Shown here one piece after another: positions 1 through 10,063 of a stretch of DNA of 19,416 nucleotides. How positions within the stretch are numbered: the stretch's first letter is position 1; every line of letters begins with the position of its first letter. The DNA lies in the NCBI GenBank assembly GCA_024196135.1, contig JAMQCK010000599.1, positions 1-19,416 of the forward strand, written 5' to 3'. This stretch comes from Pleurotus ostreatus/Saccharomyces cerevisiae fusant. Its lineage: Eukaryota; Opisthokonta. The notes beneath the pieces were generated by a model, which was given only the letters and a program-made list of their open reading frames with translations, did no database searches and was not told the DNA's origin. Both the position numbers and the translations under genes were made by a program.

Positions 1-726
1 GAACACCTATGATATCGGTGTGATACCGCGGCGGTTACCCCTGTCACACTGCCACAGTATCTCGATCGCTGACACACCCGTTCCAAATGTCACGCCTTGC
101 CAACCCTGTTTTCCAAAATGATGGAAACCTGTCCACGGAAATTAATTCACGTAGGGTTTTACCGAAACCTCGAACCGGCCTGCTGAAAAGAATAAACAAT
201 TTCCTTTGCAATTTTGCCCGATCGAATGCCGCTGTGAGTATGATGCGGCGACCGCACACGTGTAATGTGTCGCTGCAGACCGCCCAATATTCTGCCGCCA
301 TCTTTGACCCTACGTTCCCCGGATGTGGGCAGTTGGGGTAGTGTGCCACCTCCGTACAGAATCTTCCCTCTGTCGTCTGTCGAACCGGGGCATCGCCCAA
401 GCAGGTGAGCGGCCCAACTTTCCCGCCGGGCGAATTCAGTGACGTAGTAGTCCGCCCACGTTGTCATTGTCGCTCATGATGCTCACGTCGCGCTGTTCGC
501 GCTCCCCGCCACTGGCGTGCATTGTACAATCTATGCGGACTTTGCTACGCTTCAACGCAGCCCTCTTCCAGCCCAGAATGCGCGCAAGTGACATACCTCG
601 CGCCTTCGCAGGCCATCGCTAGCCGTGCAATGGCGCGCCCCTTTCGCCCCTCCCATCGTTAGTACGCCGACACACGCTCGGCCGACAGGTTTCCAGCGCC
701 CCCCCTTTCCTTATCCCGTTACCAAC
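1..726. other. 5' flank, no gene supported
   Basis: I see no credible gene here. Open frames exist on both strands at about 44-467, but they carry no recognisable motif and no consistent splice structure. The last 130 bases before the RPA1-like start are C/T-rich with several TCGC/CGCGCC words (about 596-660), which fits a core promoter for the gene starting at 727. Confidence 0.5.
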
Positions 727-2758
727 ATGGACGATCCTCAGCCCGTAGAGGCCAGCCTCACCCCCAACGCCGTCACGAGTTGGCTGCGCTCTTCAGAGGA
801 GGACGCTGACGCGCCGTCGTCCTTGATTGTCCAACTACTCTCGGATGCCCGCCCTCTGCCGACCAGCACCGGTGCCTCCTCCAACATCGCGCAGGTCGTC
901 GTGTCAGATGGGCGCCATTACATGCCGTCCGTTCTGAATCGCGGCGTGCCCACTGTTGGGTCAGGGTTGGCGAAGTATCAAGTTGTGCAGGCGGAGCGCG
1001 TGACATGGATGGGCGTGAAAGCGGGCTCCCGTTATAAGAAGTGCGTTGCCCTGTTCTTCTGTATATATCCTCGGCTGACGCTTCATTTCTGCCTGCAGAG
1101 TTCCTATCATAGTTCAATACACGCCACTTTGGAACCCTCACTGCAAACTTGTGTGGGATGCGGCAGACGAGCAAGCCCCACGCTTGGTACCCCCTCACGA
1201 TCTTGACCTCCCGACAAATTGGCTTCCTACGGAGCGCTCCCGTTCACTCGAGCGTACACCCTTCAACGTGGCGGCGATCGCTTGCGTCGACAATGCGACT
1301 ATCGATACGACCCTGCATGTACTTCCAACACTCAACATGAAGGGCTTCAGCGCAGCAGACGGTCTGCCCGAAGGACCTGCCAAGTCTGCAGCAACAGAAG
1401 TTCCATATGAAGTCCACCTTGATTCAAGCGCGGCCGTTACGGCGGTTTGTTGAGGTCCTCTTCTCACTATCATGTTCTGACCTCGTCTCTCTACCCTTTC
1501 AGTGCACACATACTCTCGACGTATCCCCTTCTATAACTGCCGCGTTCACGTCACTCTCAGACGCCGCCGTCTGTCCAATCAATCGCTTATTGGGTAAGTT
1601 GGCATCCCTTCGCCTCGCGCTCGTTCTATTCATAATCCTCTCCAGACGTTCTAGTCGTGATTCATGCGGCTGATGGTCTGCTCAAAGGACGACGCCGCAG
1701 CGATGGCAAGCCGTATGTTCTTCGCCGCGTTCAGATCTTCGATCAAACGTTCGGTCCTATGACATTGGCATTGTGGGGACGCGCTACGGAGACTGCGCTC
1801 CCCACCGGCGCCATATGTGCTATCAAGTTCGTCAGAGTTGGTCGTTTCGGTCGTATGTTGTTTCCCTTCGCTTCTCAATAAGTAAGTGACCCGACCTTGC
1901 AGGTGCGGCAACGTTGTCGTCGACGCCCCAGAGCACTTTCTGCATTGAGCCGGCAACGGCAGGCGCTGCACATCTCCGCGTCTGGTACCAGGATCGATCA
2001 TCCACTCTACCGAATGTGTCCATTTCAAGCCCAGTGGACACCACGATTGGGGAGGTGCTCTCCCGTCGTGCAGTCCCCTTCACCCACCCGGCCCATGGTA
2101 GACCTTTCAGATTTGTCGCAACCGTGTTGCTCGTTGACCATGACCGTTACGGTTACCTCCGATGCGACCGGTCTCGGTGCCGCAAGAAGGTCACCCCTGC
2201 GGAAGGCGGTTATATCTGCAGCAGCTGTAACAGCACCGTCAGTCATCCAACGTTCGCGTGAGGACATCTCTTCTACCTACTATGTTGCCACTGACTTTTT
2301 CCAAGGTATTTGCTGCGGTTAAGCGTTGCTGATCATACAGGGTGTCTACCCCTCATCGCTTTCTCTGACGTGGCGGAGCGTCTTGTACCCGTATCTCCCG
2401 CTCAGGTCATGGAACTTCAGGTCAGTTTCTCCTTCGCTCCCTTCGGGAGTATGACCGTGCTGTGGAATCTGATCCTTTGGCAGGCCCGTCAAGAAGAGGC
2501 AACTCTCCATAAAGCTTTGGGCGCCCTTCAAGGTCAAGAGTTCTGCTTCGTCTGCAGCCCTATCAATTCCGACATCGTGCACCTATCCCATGTGAGCCCA
2601 TTTAGTCTTTATTGCAGCAATGTTCTCCTCACCACCATATCTGGCACCAGAACGCGCCTCAGTACCGAGTCTGCGAGTGCTCGACAGCCGATTATGCAGC
2701 CCTCGTTCAGCAAGCGCGCGAATCCGTCGTTCAATCTCTAGCTGACGGGCCATTGTGA
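727..2758 (+). CDS. Replication protein A large-subunit (RPA1)-like ssDNA-binding protein, 8 exons, complete
   Basis: Spliced exons are 727-1040, 1099-1444, 1503-1593, 1646-1852, 1903-2257, 2306-2420, 2484-2591 and 2651-2758, giving 547 aa. RPA1 binds single-stranded DNA in nuclear replication, repair and recombination through OB folds. Residues ~11-115 match the N-terminal RPA70 OB fold (VVVSDGRHYMPSVLN). A DBD-B-like OB fold starts near residue 251 (DVLVVI, then GKPYVLRRVQIFDQ and LALWGRA). The C-terminal DBD-C domain holds a zinc ribbon, C407-x4-C412-x12-C425-x2-C428, followed by LRLSVADHTGCLPLIAFSD and an ending with YRVCECSTADY. All exon phases agree and every intron is 48-63 nt. The part that should be DBD-A (about residues 116-215) is poorly conserved; only its end, YEVHLDSSAAV, is recognisable. 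The total is shorter than the ~600-620 aa usual for RPA1. This is probably a diverged paralogue rather than the housekeeping copy. Start chosen at 727: the frame is open upstream, but 727 is the first ATG with family similarity after it. Confidence 0.88.
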
Positions 2759-3880
2759 CGCAATGTGCCAGCATCTTGCGTTCCGCTAATATGCTAGTGG
2801 TGTATACGATAACGGCGTGGGTGCTCGCCCCTCCTCTGGATATGCAGTCATGTTTTCCCTGTTGCCTTAGTAGTGTACTCCCAATGTCGTCATGACCTGT
2901 CATTTCCATTTTTGCACCGGCTGTCGAGCAGAAATACATCCTCAAATTTCCGAGCGACAATCCCCCACACGCGTCCAGCGCTTGGGACTCTCGCTACACA
3001 CACGCAAAAACGTTGACTGTCGCGACTGGCACACGCTCTCGCCGGTGTCGTTTCCTGCGGCTAATATGGCCCACTCGTTTTCACACACTCACACACGCCC
3101 TCGTTGCACTTTGCGCGGCAGTCGCGGCTGCCCACTTTGTCTTCGCTCTCGCTAGTTCGTGTTTTCTGTGGTCAGCCGCTGATTTCGCTGCATTTATTTC
3201 CATTGTGCCCAATGCGCGAATAACGCGACACTCCATACAGGCGCGACATTCCAAAGAAGGGCGGCAGCTGTGCGCCTGCCGACAAACCGGCATCGGACCA
3301 GTATCCTTCTGTCCTCCCCTCTGTCCCCCTCTCTGTAGTGCAAGTTCAACATCCACGTGACTTCGCGCGCGTGGTCCGCGGCTGAGCGCTCGCATGACGA
3401 TACGATTCCGGATGACCCCCTTGCTGTCGCCCTTTTCTAACTGGCGCTTGTGTCTTGCGACCGGGAGGTTGTAGTGTGTAATGCGACCCGCGACCCGCAG
3501 ACATATCATACCTTTGACCCCGCTACGATTTGCATCATCTGCGCCTTTAGACGGGGTCGCCAGATGGAACGTCCGTTCTGCGTACAGCTAATCGACGCGG
3601 TCACTGCCGACGATCATGCATGAAGGGAGACCTCGCGGCACCTGCCTTTGCCCGCTCGCGGTCCCCGCATCTCTCGCGGTCCCCGCATCTCTCGCGGTCC
3701 CCGCATCTCTCGCGCCCCCTGCATCTCTCGCGCCCTACAGCCTTGGACGTTCGGCTCGCCTACGCCGACCTCGCACGACTCATAAAACCCCACGCACGTC
3801 TTCTCTTTCTCTCCTTGTCTTCTACCTCGTTCCTGCGGTCACTCGACGTCTTCGCTGTTTGTCTTGACACCGTCGGGCAG
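2759..3880. other. Intergenic stretch between RPA1-like and exonuclease-like genes
   Basis: No gene is supported. Open frames on both strands (for example 3013-3360 on + and 3081-3509 on -) lack motifs; the + one contains Ala/Leu-rich hydrophobic runs but no homology I recognise. The - strand frame over 2583-2960 overlaps the last RPA1-like exons and is a shadow. The right part holds the 18-nt tandem repeat listed separately. Confidence 0.45.
3661..3732 (+). repeat. Tandem repeat, 4 x 18 nt (2 x 9 nt subunits)
   Basis: Three exact copies of GTCCCCGCATCTCTCGCG (3661-3678, 3679-3696, 3697-3714) are followed by a fourth with three differences (3715-3732). The unit can be read as two 9-mers, TCGCGGTCC and CCGCATCTC. 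It lies about 150 bp before the preferred start of the exonuclease-like gene. If that gene started at the in-frame ATG at 3620, the repeat would be translated as repeated RSPHLS. Confidence 0.9.
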
Positions 3881-5063
3881 ATGCCGTTGCCGACCTTCAC
3901 CATCCCTCTCAACGTCGGCTGTGTCTACGTGGATGACCCGCACACTGCAGACGCCGAAGCGCTCATCTACTTTCCGCGGAATGGGACGGTTCGGGCGCTG
4001 TCCATCGACGTCGAATGGGAGGGAGACATGCTCAGCAAGAGCGCCATCAGGGACGTCGTCCTACCCTATACCCCCCCGCCTACACACATCGTTCGCCTCA
4101 TCACCATAGCGTCCGACAACTTCATTGTTATATTCGATATGCTAGCTCTCAATGGTGCGCCCATCTTCTCCTCGTTTCATCTGCGCCGCTCATCCATGAT
4201 TCTAGGCGTACTACCTCCTCGTACCATGGAGCTCTTGGGGGACCCTGCCATACCGAAGAGCGGCTTCCACATCATCAGTCTGTCGACACCGCCTTTGACG
4301 CCGCTCATCAGTAACGACCTTTTTAGTGGACTGTACGGCTATTGGACGGGTTACAGGCGCTGCCGTCCTCAACGCCGTCGACCTATCCTGCCTTATCAAG
4401 ACGGTGTACCCTAGCGTACTCGAATACCCACTCTCTCGCCAGATATCCTTGCAAGATGGTGCTGCGCGCATCCTCGGCCGCTTCGTCGACAAGAGCTTCC
4501 AGCACGGCAACTGGGCCGCCCCTGTCTTGACCCAGCAGCAGCTCGATTGTGCGCAAATTTACCTCTGCACATCGGTCTTCCACTTAACAAAATACCCAGA
4601 CGCGTACACCGACGCAGCCGTAGGAATGGCGGTGTATATGGCCCTTTTGCCTCGCATTGCCCAGAACTCGCCTTTCTTCGACGCCAGCGCCTACTCATTC
4701 AACATGGCCTTCGTCATCAATGGCCAAGTCGTGCCTTCCGGACCGGCAACTACAGGCGCTACACATCGATCCTGGGGTGTGACGCGCCAGCCCCCCCTTG
4801 ATCAAAAGAGTGGCTGGAAGCCGACCCATGTTCTGCTCGATCGGTGGGCTGAGCCGCGCTACCAGGACATGCGCGAGATGTCGGTGATACCGTACTATAC
4901 GAAGCAAGCTCACATTATCTGCGGGGCAATGGTGGACACCGTCGTATACACTGGCGTGCATGCTATCCGCTACGCAGCGGTTGCGAGGGGGGTGCATTGG
5001 CGGCTCATGCAGGCTACTACGGCCTTCATTCTCGTCCTCGTCGTCTTACCTGCCCTTCTCTAG
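3881..5063 (+). CDS. WRN/RNase D-like DEDD 3'-5' exonuclease-fold protein, 2 exons, catalytic motif III lost
   Basis: Exons 3881-4277 and 4327-5063 with a 49-nt intron give 377 aa. Family members remove nucleotides from DNA or RNA 3' ends using two metals held by D-E-D-D. Motif I is clear at D43/E45 (LSIDVEWEG). Motif II is made across the splice: KSGFHII from exon 1 joins MDC, putting D134 in the K-x-G-x5-D pattern. A family-typical AVDLSCLIK and a GNWAAPVLTQQQL stretch (about 193-205) follow. The expected Q-x-x-Y-A-x-x-D of motif III reads QLDCAQIY, so Tyr is replaced by Cys207 and the last Asp by Tyr211. I therefore infer weak or no nuclease activity and perhaps a structural or nucleic-acid-binding role. 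The ~150 residues after the domain are unrecognised and end in a hydrophobic run (AFILVLVVLPALL). An in-frame ATG at 3620 would add 87 residues, mostly repeats; I prefer 3881. Confidence 0.78.
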
Positions 5064-5358
5064 TTATACCACCCGCTATGTATGACGCTGAGTGCGTAAA
5101 TAATCTAAGGTCGTCGTAGGGTTACATTGAATCTATGTTCCATCATCGCTAACATACTAAGTGACAAAGCAGAGCTGCCCAGTAAGCCCAGAACGGCACA
5201 ACCCGAGACGCCACGCGTCTAGGCAACGTGACCTTTGGCTTGCGCGTGATCAGACAGCGGAGCAGCTCTGCCTTTCCTTCGCCCGGTGGCGTGTTTCTTT
5301 AGACTTCGGAATAAGGCGGCAAGTGCTATGTACTATCTATTCTTTCTAGTCCGGCTTA
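5064..5358. other. Intergenic, 3' region shared by converging genes
   Basis: This stretch separates the convergent ends of the exonuclease-like gene (+) and the transposase remnant (-). It is slightly richer in A/T than the coding DNA. I see no gene in it. Confidence 0.5.
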
Positions 5359-6089
5359 CTATCTCAGTCGCCCAGCAAAAGGATTACATGGCCACTCGAA
5401 CAGCCAGTTCGGCATCGGCCTTCTTCGTCGACCATCTTTGCTGTCCATAAGCTTCTTTTGCCACAACCTGACTTCGACTTCCCTTCGTAGATCAGGATGC
5501 AATAGATCTAGGGACTCATTCACAATCCACCATCGGTCGGGAGATCTGTCACGTGTCCCTCGACGCTCCTCCACCGCGTTCCGCTCTAATTCTTTACGTA
5601 CTAGCAGGCCATGATCCCCGTTAGATCTTATCTGTTCAAGACGATCATGTACTCACGCAGTTGCAGCATCGCACAGTCGTGCACAGGATCGTACTCGTGC
5701 GAGGGCAAGACCTGAGGAGCGTTCTGTGCCAAGGCGGCCGCATACTCTGCGGAACAAAGTTCGCGAATCCACGCCACACTTTCTTTGCGGTCTTCCCAGC
5801 TCGACCAGATTGTCTGAGGTGGTACCCCAGCCTGCTGCACTCGCTGTCTGACCGTCTCCGGTGTCAAGTCTGGCAGCAACGGGAAAAGGTCGTTCTGAGG
5901 GCAGTCCGAATCAGTGTCGGCCCCGTGACCGTGGCTCCAATGCAACGGAGTCGACGGGTGAGTACTCACTAGTAGACAGTCTAGCTCATATTTACACCTG
6001 AATTCGCGCAGTCTCTGGCAGCCACAAGAGCATATCCATGTTTCTTGGGTAGCGCGCCGCCCCAAGAACCTTCCTGTTGTTGCCGACAT
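5359..6089 (-). pseudogene. Remnant of a SWIM-finger transposase-like (MULE-type) gene, C-terminal part
   Basis: On the - strand, exons 6089-5970, 5894-5657 and 5600-5359 join in phase with strong GTGAGT donors and give about 199 aa. The frame is open back to about 6278. The first exon has ETWICSCGCQRLREFRCKY, which follows the SWIM zinc-finger pattern C-x-C-x(n)-C-x-H, except that the final His is Tyr. In fungi such SWIM fingers are common at the C-terminal side of MULE-like transposases. The downstream part reads like an intact C-terminus: LRKELERNAVEERRG, DRWWIVNESLDLLHP, then NWLFEWPCNPFAGRLR before the stop. No catalytic DDE core can be found upstream (6090-6581), so this is likely a 5'-truncated copy. 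The reading frame itself is unbroken, so a recent truncation or a small domesticated gene cannot be excluded. The family assignment rests mainly on the SWIM-like motif. Confidence 0.5.
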
Positions 6090-6581
6090 GGATGTTCCGA
6101 CCGAGTTGTACTTATCGATGATTACCCAACCCGTCAATCCACCCGTGCCTATGAGCCGCTCCAAAGTTATGGCGCTGTCTTTCTCTACATATTCCCTACA
6201 TCGTCCTGCCCGCACGTCGCGGTCATCACGCGCCGACGCGCCTTTCGCGGCACTCGCGATGTCACCAGCCAGCCTGTTTCAGCGCGCGGCTCGTGCCTAC
6301 GTGAGCCTGGTGAGCTTAAATGGCCCTTCAACTGATCAGCCTTAGCCGTCCTGGCCTGCCGCTTTCGCGCCTATGTCACTTCTCGCGCAATCCTCGGTCT
6401 TCGCCCTTGCCCTTCGCCAAATGAGCATCACTTTTGTGTCGTCCTCGATGCCCCTTTATTCGATCTTTCTTTTCTCTCTCCCGCCATCGTCACACGCAGA
6501 CCGTCATTCTCTCGAGCCTTCTGTCTTTCACCACCGTCCCTCCTCCTTCCTTTGCCACGCACTCTCAGACCGCTCGCAGTC
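6090..6581. other. Intergenic; probable 5' region of the GRF-finger gene
   Basis: No gene is supported beyond the open upstream frame of the transposase remnant. It holds two clusters of TCGC/CGCGCC words (about 6218-6260 and 6365-6418), then a long C/T-rich run up to the ATG at 6582, which fits a basidiomycete core promoter for the + strand gene. Confidence 0.45.
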
Positions 6582-8657
6582 ATGCCGCCACCCCCACCCG
6601 TCCATCTCCTCAGGCCGCCGTCTCGTGCATCCGTGGATCGCACGTTCCCAGGAGCAGTTCACCCTAATGATCGTCGGGTCTTCACTCTGCAGGCCTGTCC
6701 CAAGTGCCAGTGCAGACCTCTTACAGTTGCTTTGCGCTCGCATGGCGACCCGCGCACCAACAAGTATGAGGGCTATTACCAAGTAGTGCGTCGGTCATCT
6801 CTTCAATGACAGATCCCTTACTTACATTGCCGTACCTGTTAGTGCGCTGGCTCCCCTCCAATCTCCAGTAACATGGTCGTCACCTGCAACGGGTTTTACT
6901 GGCGGGACGACTTAACGTATCGCGTAGCCCCTCCGGTCTCAGTCGCAGACGTTATCTCCGGCCCACCACCATGGCTTCTTCGGCTCCCTCGATCCGGACC
7001 CTACGGCAACCTCCACCAATTATTCATGGCCAAGAGTGATCCTACCGTTGGCGCCCTTCCCCCACCGGGGCCCACTTACGCGCTCTGCGATGGGCCTGAG
7101 TGCCTCCGCAAACCGGCTAGCGCTAGAGCCAGCACCGACTGCAGTACAAACTGCTGTCTGACGTGCTGCCGAAAGGTCCTGGGCCCGCTCCAGTTGTCGT
7201 GTTTCTTGACAAGCCACCGAGAGCTTGGGGACACCTGGTCTTCTGGCTTATCCAACCGCCGTCGCGCGCCTTCTATTCCTCAAGCCTTGCCCTCTCAACC
7301 GGGACTCCCAGTCCAGCGACGCCAAACGACCGCGCCAATCATACCATCCGGATCAGGTGCTGACTATGCTCGGTACATCCCACTGGAGGCTGCGACGGCT
7401 CTCTCGCAAGGCGGTAACGCTTACGATCGTCGCAAGCAAGCGGCCACTAATCGTGCAGAGCGCGAGGCGCAGCGTAACAAGCTCACTCTCCTGCTCTGGT
7501 TTGCCGTGAGTCTTCACTTGATTTTGCGCAAGCGCGAGTCGAACTTATCCATGCCCTCGCCGTCCAGGACGATCAACCTCCGAAAGCCATGCTTATACAG
7601 AACGGTCCTGTCGATAGCTTTCACCTATCCGAACATGCGGAGGTGGTTTCGCAGTTAACACGTATCCCCATGCAATCCCTGTATACCGCATCGTTCGGAT
7701 ACTGGTCGGACAGCTTGCGTACATGGGTCGACACCTTCGAGCGAATTCCCGTTCCCGCGAAAAGATACATCTTCGCTCGCCTGGATGGGATTCAGACTTG
7801 CGTCGATCTTCATCAGCACATTGCGGTACCGAAGACACCTTCCAAAAGGCAACGTAGCCCTGAACAATATCGGACCGTGACACCCGCGTCCGTACAAGCG
7901 CAGTTGCCGCTCCCTACTCCCTCCCCCTCGCCAACGAAGTCAGTGCGATCCGCTTCGCCTCCTTTCAGTCACTGACAACAAGGTGCTGCTCACAGACGCC
8001 GCCGCATTGTTCATGACGACTCTGGCCCCTCATACCCTCCCCCCTCCTCTTCGCCAAGCTCTGTGCACGATCTCACAGTCGAAACGACGCCCCAGGTCGC
8101 GTCCAACCGTATGTCCCAAGCAGATTTTGATGCCTATCTCGACGCGTATCGTCCGCAGTCTCCTAGTCCTGCGTATACTCCGTGAGTTATCTCCGCGCTC
8201 GCGCATGGGCTGCCTCTCAATCATTCTCAGATTGCAAACTGGTCAAGAGCATGAGAACGAGCGTCGCATACCCGCAGTAAGGTGAGTGACCGCATTGCCG
8301 CGACTCTTGCATCGCCCATCTAACGCTTTCGCATTGAGACCTACGAATTTCTCGTCCATCGACGCCATACGTGATTGGCTACAAACCGCACCGCGCTCCA
8401 AGCGGGCAACCTTCCCATTCCTGTACACCAGTGACAACTGTCTACTCTATGGCGCTATGGCCACGCTGAGCAACGCAGCACCGTTGAACAGCGATCCAGC
8501 TAAAGCCAGTCACATATTGGGGCGCACCGTCAAACAGCAGACTCTCAGCGAGAACAAGAAAATCTGGCTAAACCTCTCGCCCACTATTAAGAAGCATGCG
8601 TTGCAAGTCGGACCAGCCGCCGGGCTCTGGACCGACCATCGTGCTGCCCGCACCTAA
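6582..8657 (+). CDS. GRF-type zinc-finger protein with second Cys/His cluster, 6 exons, function unknown
   Basis: Exons 6582-6785, 6843-7505, 7568-7938, 7996-8181, 8231-8281 and 8339-8657 give 597 aa; introns are 49-62 nt and all phases agree. Residues ~36-90 match a GRF-type finger: CPKC (C39/C42), then GYYQVC (C69), then CNGFYWRDD (C83 with the aromatic F-x-W). C69 and C83 come from exon 2, so splicing completes the finger. GRF fingers bind single-stranded or structured DNA in APE2, TOP3 and related proteins. A second cluster at C150-H193 (C-x4-C, C-x3-CC-x2-CC, C-x4-H) resembles a zinc-binding segment I associate with expanded agaricomycete protein families. A basic stretch follows near residue 270 (YDRRKQAATNRAEREAQRNK), then a region rich in Trp/Phe, then a Ser/Pro-rich linker with TKRRRIV, a possible nuclear signal. 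The last exon contains IDAIRDWLQ and no family I recognise. No enzymatic domain is visible. The exon-3 acceptor (7567) was chosen because it is the only nearby one that keeps the frame. Confidence 0.72.
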
Positions 8658-9505
8658 CCCGCTGATCTTTGTACTTCCTTTAACCAGTCGCGTTACCTAT
8701 CTCGTCTATTGTTATCGTACGCCAATCATGATGATTGTTCCGGAATCCGCTTCACTGGGTGCTATTCCTTCAATAAGATACCAGGCAACGGTAGCATTAT
8801 CTTGGCTCCGCTCCATCTCGTTCTACCGTTTATTCGTCGTCACATTCGTCCGAAAAAGTATTGCCAGATACTCTCGCTGTGTGGTATTTACCAGTGTCGC
8901 AATGCCAGGGCGGGTGATATCAACATCAATAAGACTAGTCGCTGTCCTTATACCATGCCCAAATGCAATGCGCGCGCGATTTATGAGCGCTTACAAGGCC
9001 AGGGTTACCTTTGCTATAGACAGATAAGAAGTATTGGACCACCTACATGGCGTTGTAAGCTAGGTAATGCCAACTGCCATGCAGGCGCTCAACGTCGAAG
9101 ACCGTCACCTGCGCGGATTCGAACTTGGCATATCACGGGAATTACACGTGACTCACTCGTTTAACTTCGAATGCAATGTAGTGCCATTGTAATGAGTTGA
9201 CCAAACAACCCGCTGTGCGACATATGACCCCTCTGCATAGGATTGGATCCGCTCTGTATACATAGTTTTAAAGGTAAAGGAGCCCCACCTTAGTTCGACA
9301 TTGTCCCGTAACGCGCATGTCACATGTGTGACACCCCGTCACTTCTGGAAAGTCGCACTTCTCGCGCTGCGTCCGCACCTAAGGGTTCGAGTTTATCGAC
9401 CTATACAGTAGTTTATATTGGCCTCGGCTATTTTAAAACAAAATGAGCTAGCCGAGTAGCTCAGTAGCAGTGGTGCCGCTACTCCCAAACTTAGTACGGC
9501 AGTAC

Positions 9506-9613
9506 ACCGTATTTGCACCAGGATATAGTAGGGAATTTTGTACCGATCGCCCATAGGGAACAATGGGATCCGCGCGTGCAGAATGGATCGATATATATTG
9601 GTGCAAATACGGT
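9506..9613. repeat. Inverted repeat, 15-bp perfect arms, 108 bp overall
   Basis: ACCGTATTTGCACCA at 9506-9520 is matched by its exact reverse complement TGGTGCAAATACGGT at 9599-9613. Between the arms lie 78 bases. Partial pairing continues inward (GGATATAG against GATATATAT). The size and form would suit a short MITE or a cruciform-forming site. I see no clear target-site duplication outside the arms. Confidence 0.75.
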
Positions 9614-9923
9614 CTAGTGTCGAGAATGCAAGTGCGATTAATCGAGCGGCAGCCATCGTGGGTGGGGATCCGGCAAGATCCGAGGCTCGCGTGGCGGTCC
9701 AGGCCCCTTGGTTCTACACTTGACATCGACCCTCATGCCTGCGAACAGCACATCCGCTCTCGCATTCGAGCCCATGAGATTACTAGAGGAGGCACCGACT
9801 TGGCCGGGTCTATCACTGTTTTTATCCCCGAAATGGTGGGCTAAGCTTGTCAGCTGAAGTCGTTGCACGCGTGACTCTACACTGCGCTAATGTCAGCATC
9901 ACTGTGCATGCATGCCCGTTTCC

Positions 9924-9968
9924 TCGCGCCCATCGCGCTCCTCGCGCAGTTCGGGCATCTCGCGCCAG
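9924..9968 (+). repeat. 9-nt-period TCGCGCCNN array upstream of F-box gene 1
   Basis: Five consecutive 9-mers run in register: TCGCGCCCA, TCGCGCTCC, TCGCGCAGT, TCGGGCATC, TCGCGCCAG. The array ends about 95 bp before the start codon at 10064. It may be a promoter element array or a small minisatellite. Confidence 0.75.
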
Positions 9969-10063
9969 TCCGTCTCTGCACTTCCTTGGCTCTCAATCAG
10001 CTTCCGCGCTTGAGTCCGGAAGACCCTTATCTCCAACCACCATCTACCAACCACCATCTACCT

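Larger units (their letters stand above)
8658..10063. other. Gene-poor region, lower GC, with inverted repeat and promoter-proximal array
   Basis: No gene is supported. An open frame at 8709-9164 lacks motifs, uses A/T-rich codons unlike its neighbours and has no matching exons. From about 8690 to 9640 the DNA is visibly richer in A/T than the flanking genes, which may mark inserted or decayed mobile sequence. It contains a 15-bp inverted repeat (9506-9613), a GTCACATGTGTGAC hairpin (9319-9332) and, near the F-box gene, a 9-nt-period array (9924-9968). Confidence 0.5.

Noticed and set aside
44..467. Protein-coding frames on both strands at the left end
   Set aside because: They overlap one another, have no recognisable motif and show no exon continuation.
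2583..2960. - strand frame with a charged, coiled-coil-like stretch
   Set aside because: It lies antisense to the last exons of the RPA1-like gene, which explain the sequence better.
3655..3735. CRISPR array
   Set aside because: The repeats are directly adjacent 18-mers without unique spacers, in a eukaryotic genome.
3620..3880. N-terminal extension of the exonuclease-like protein from the ATG at 3620
   Set aside because: The extension is mostly translated tandem repeat, and such repeats lie in promoters elsewhere in the window. It cannot be fully excluded.
9105..9135. tRNA on the - strand (GTTCGAATCC)
   Set aside because: The bases flanking the T-loop-like word cannot form a T stem, and no A-box lies at a suitable distance.
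8709..9164. 151-codon + strand frame
   Set aside because: It has no domain, its codon use differs from neighbouring genes, and no partner exons are seen.
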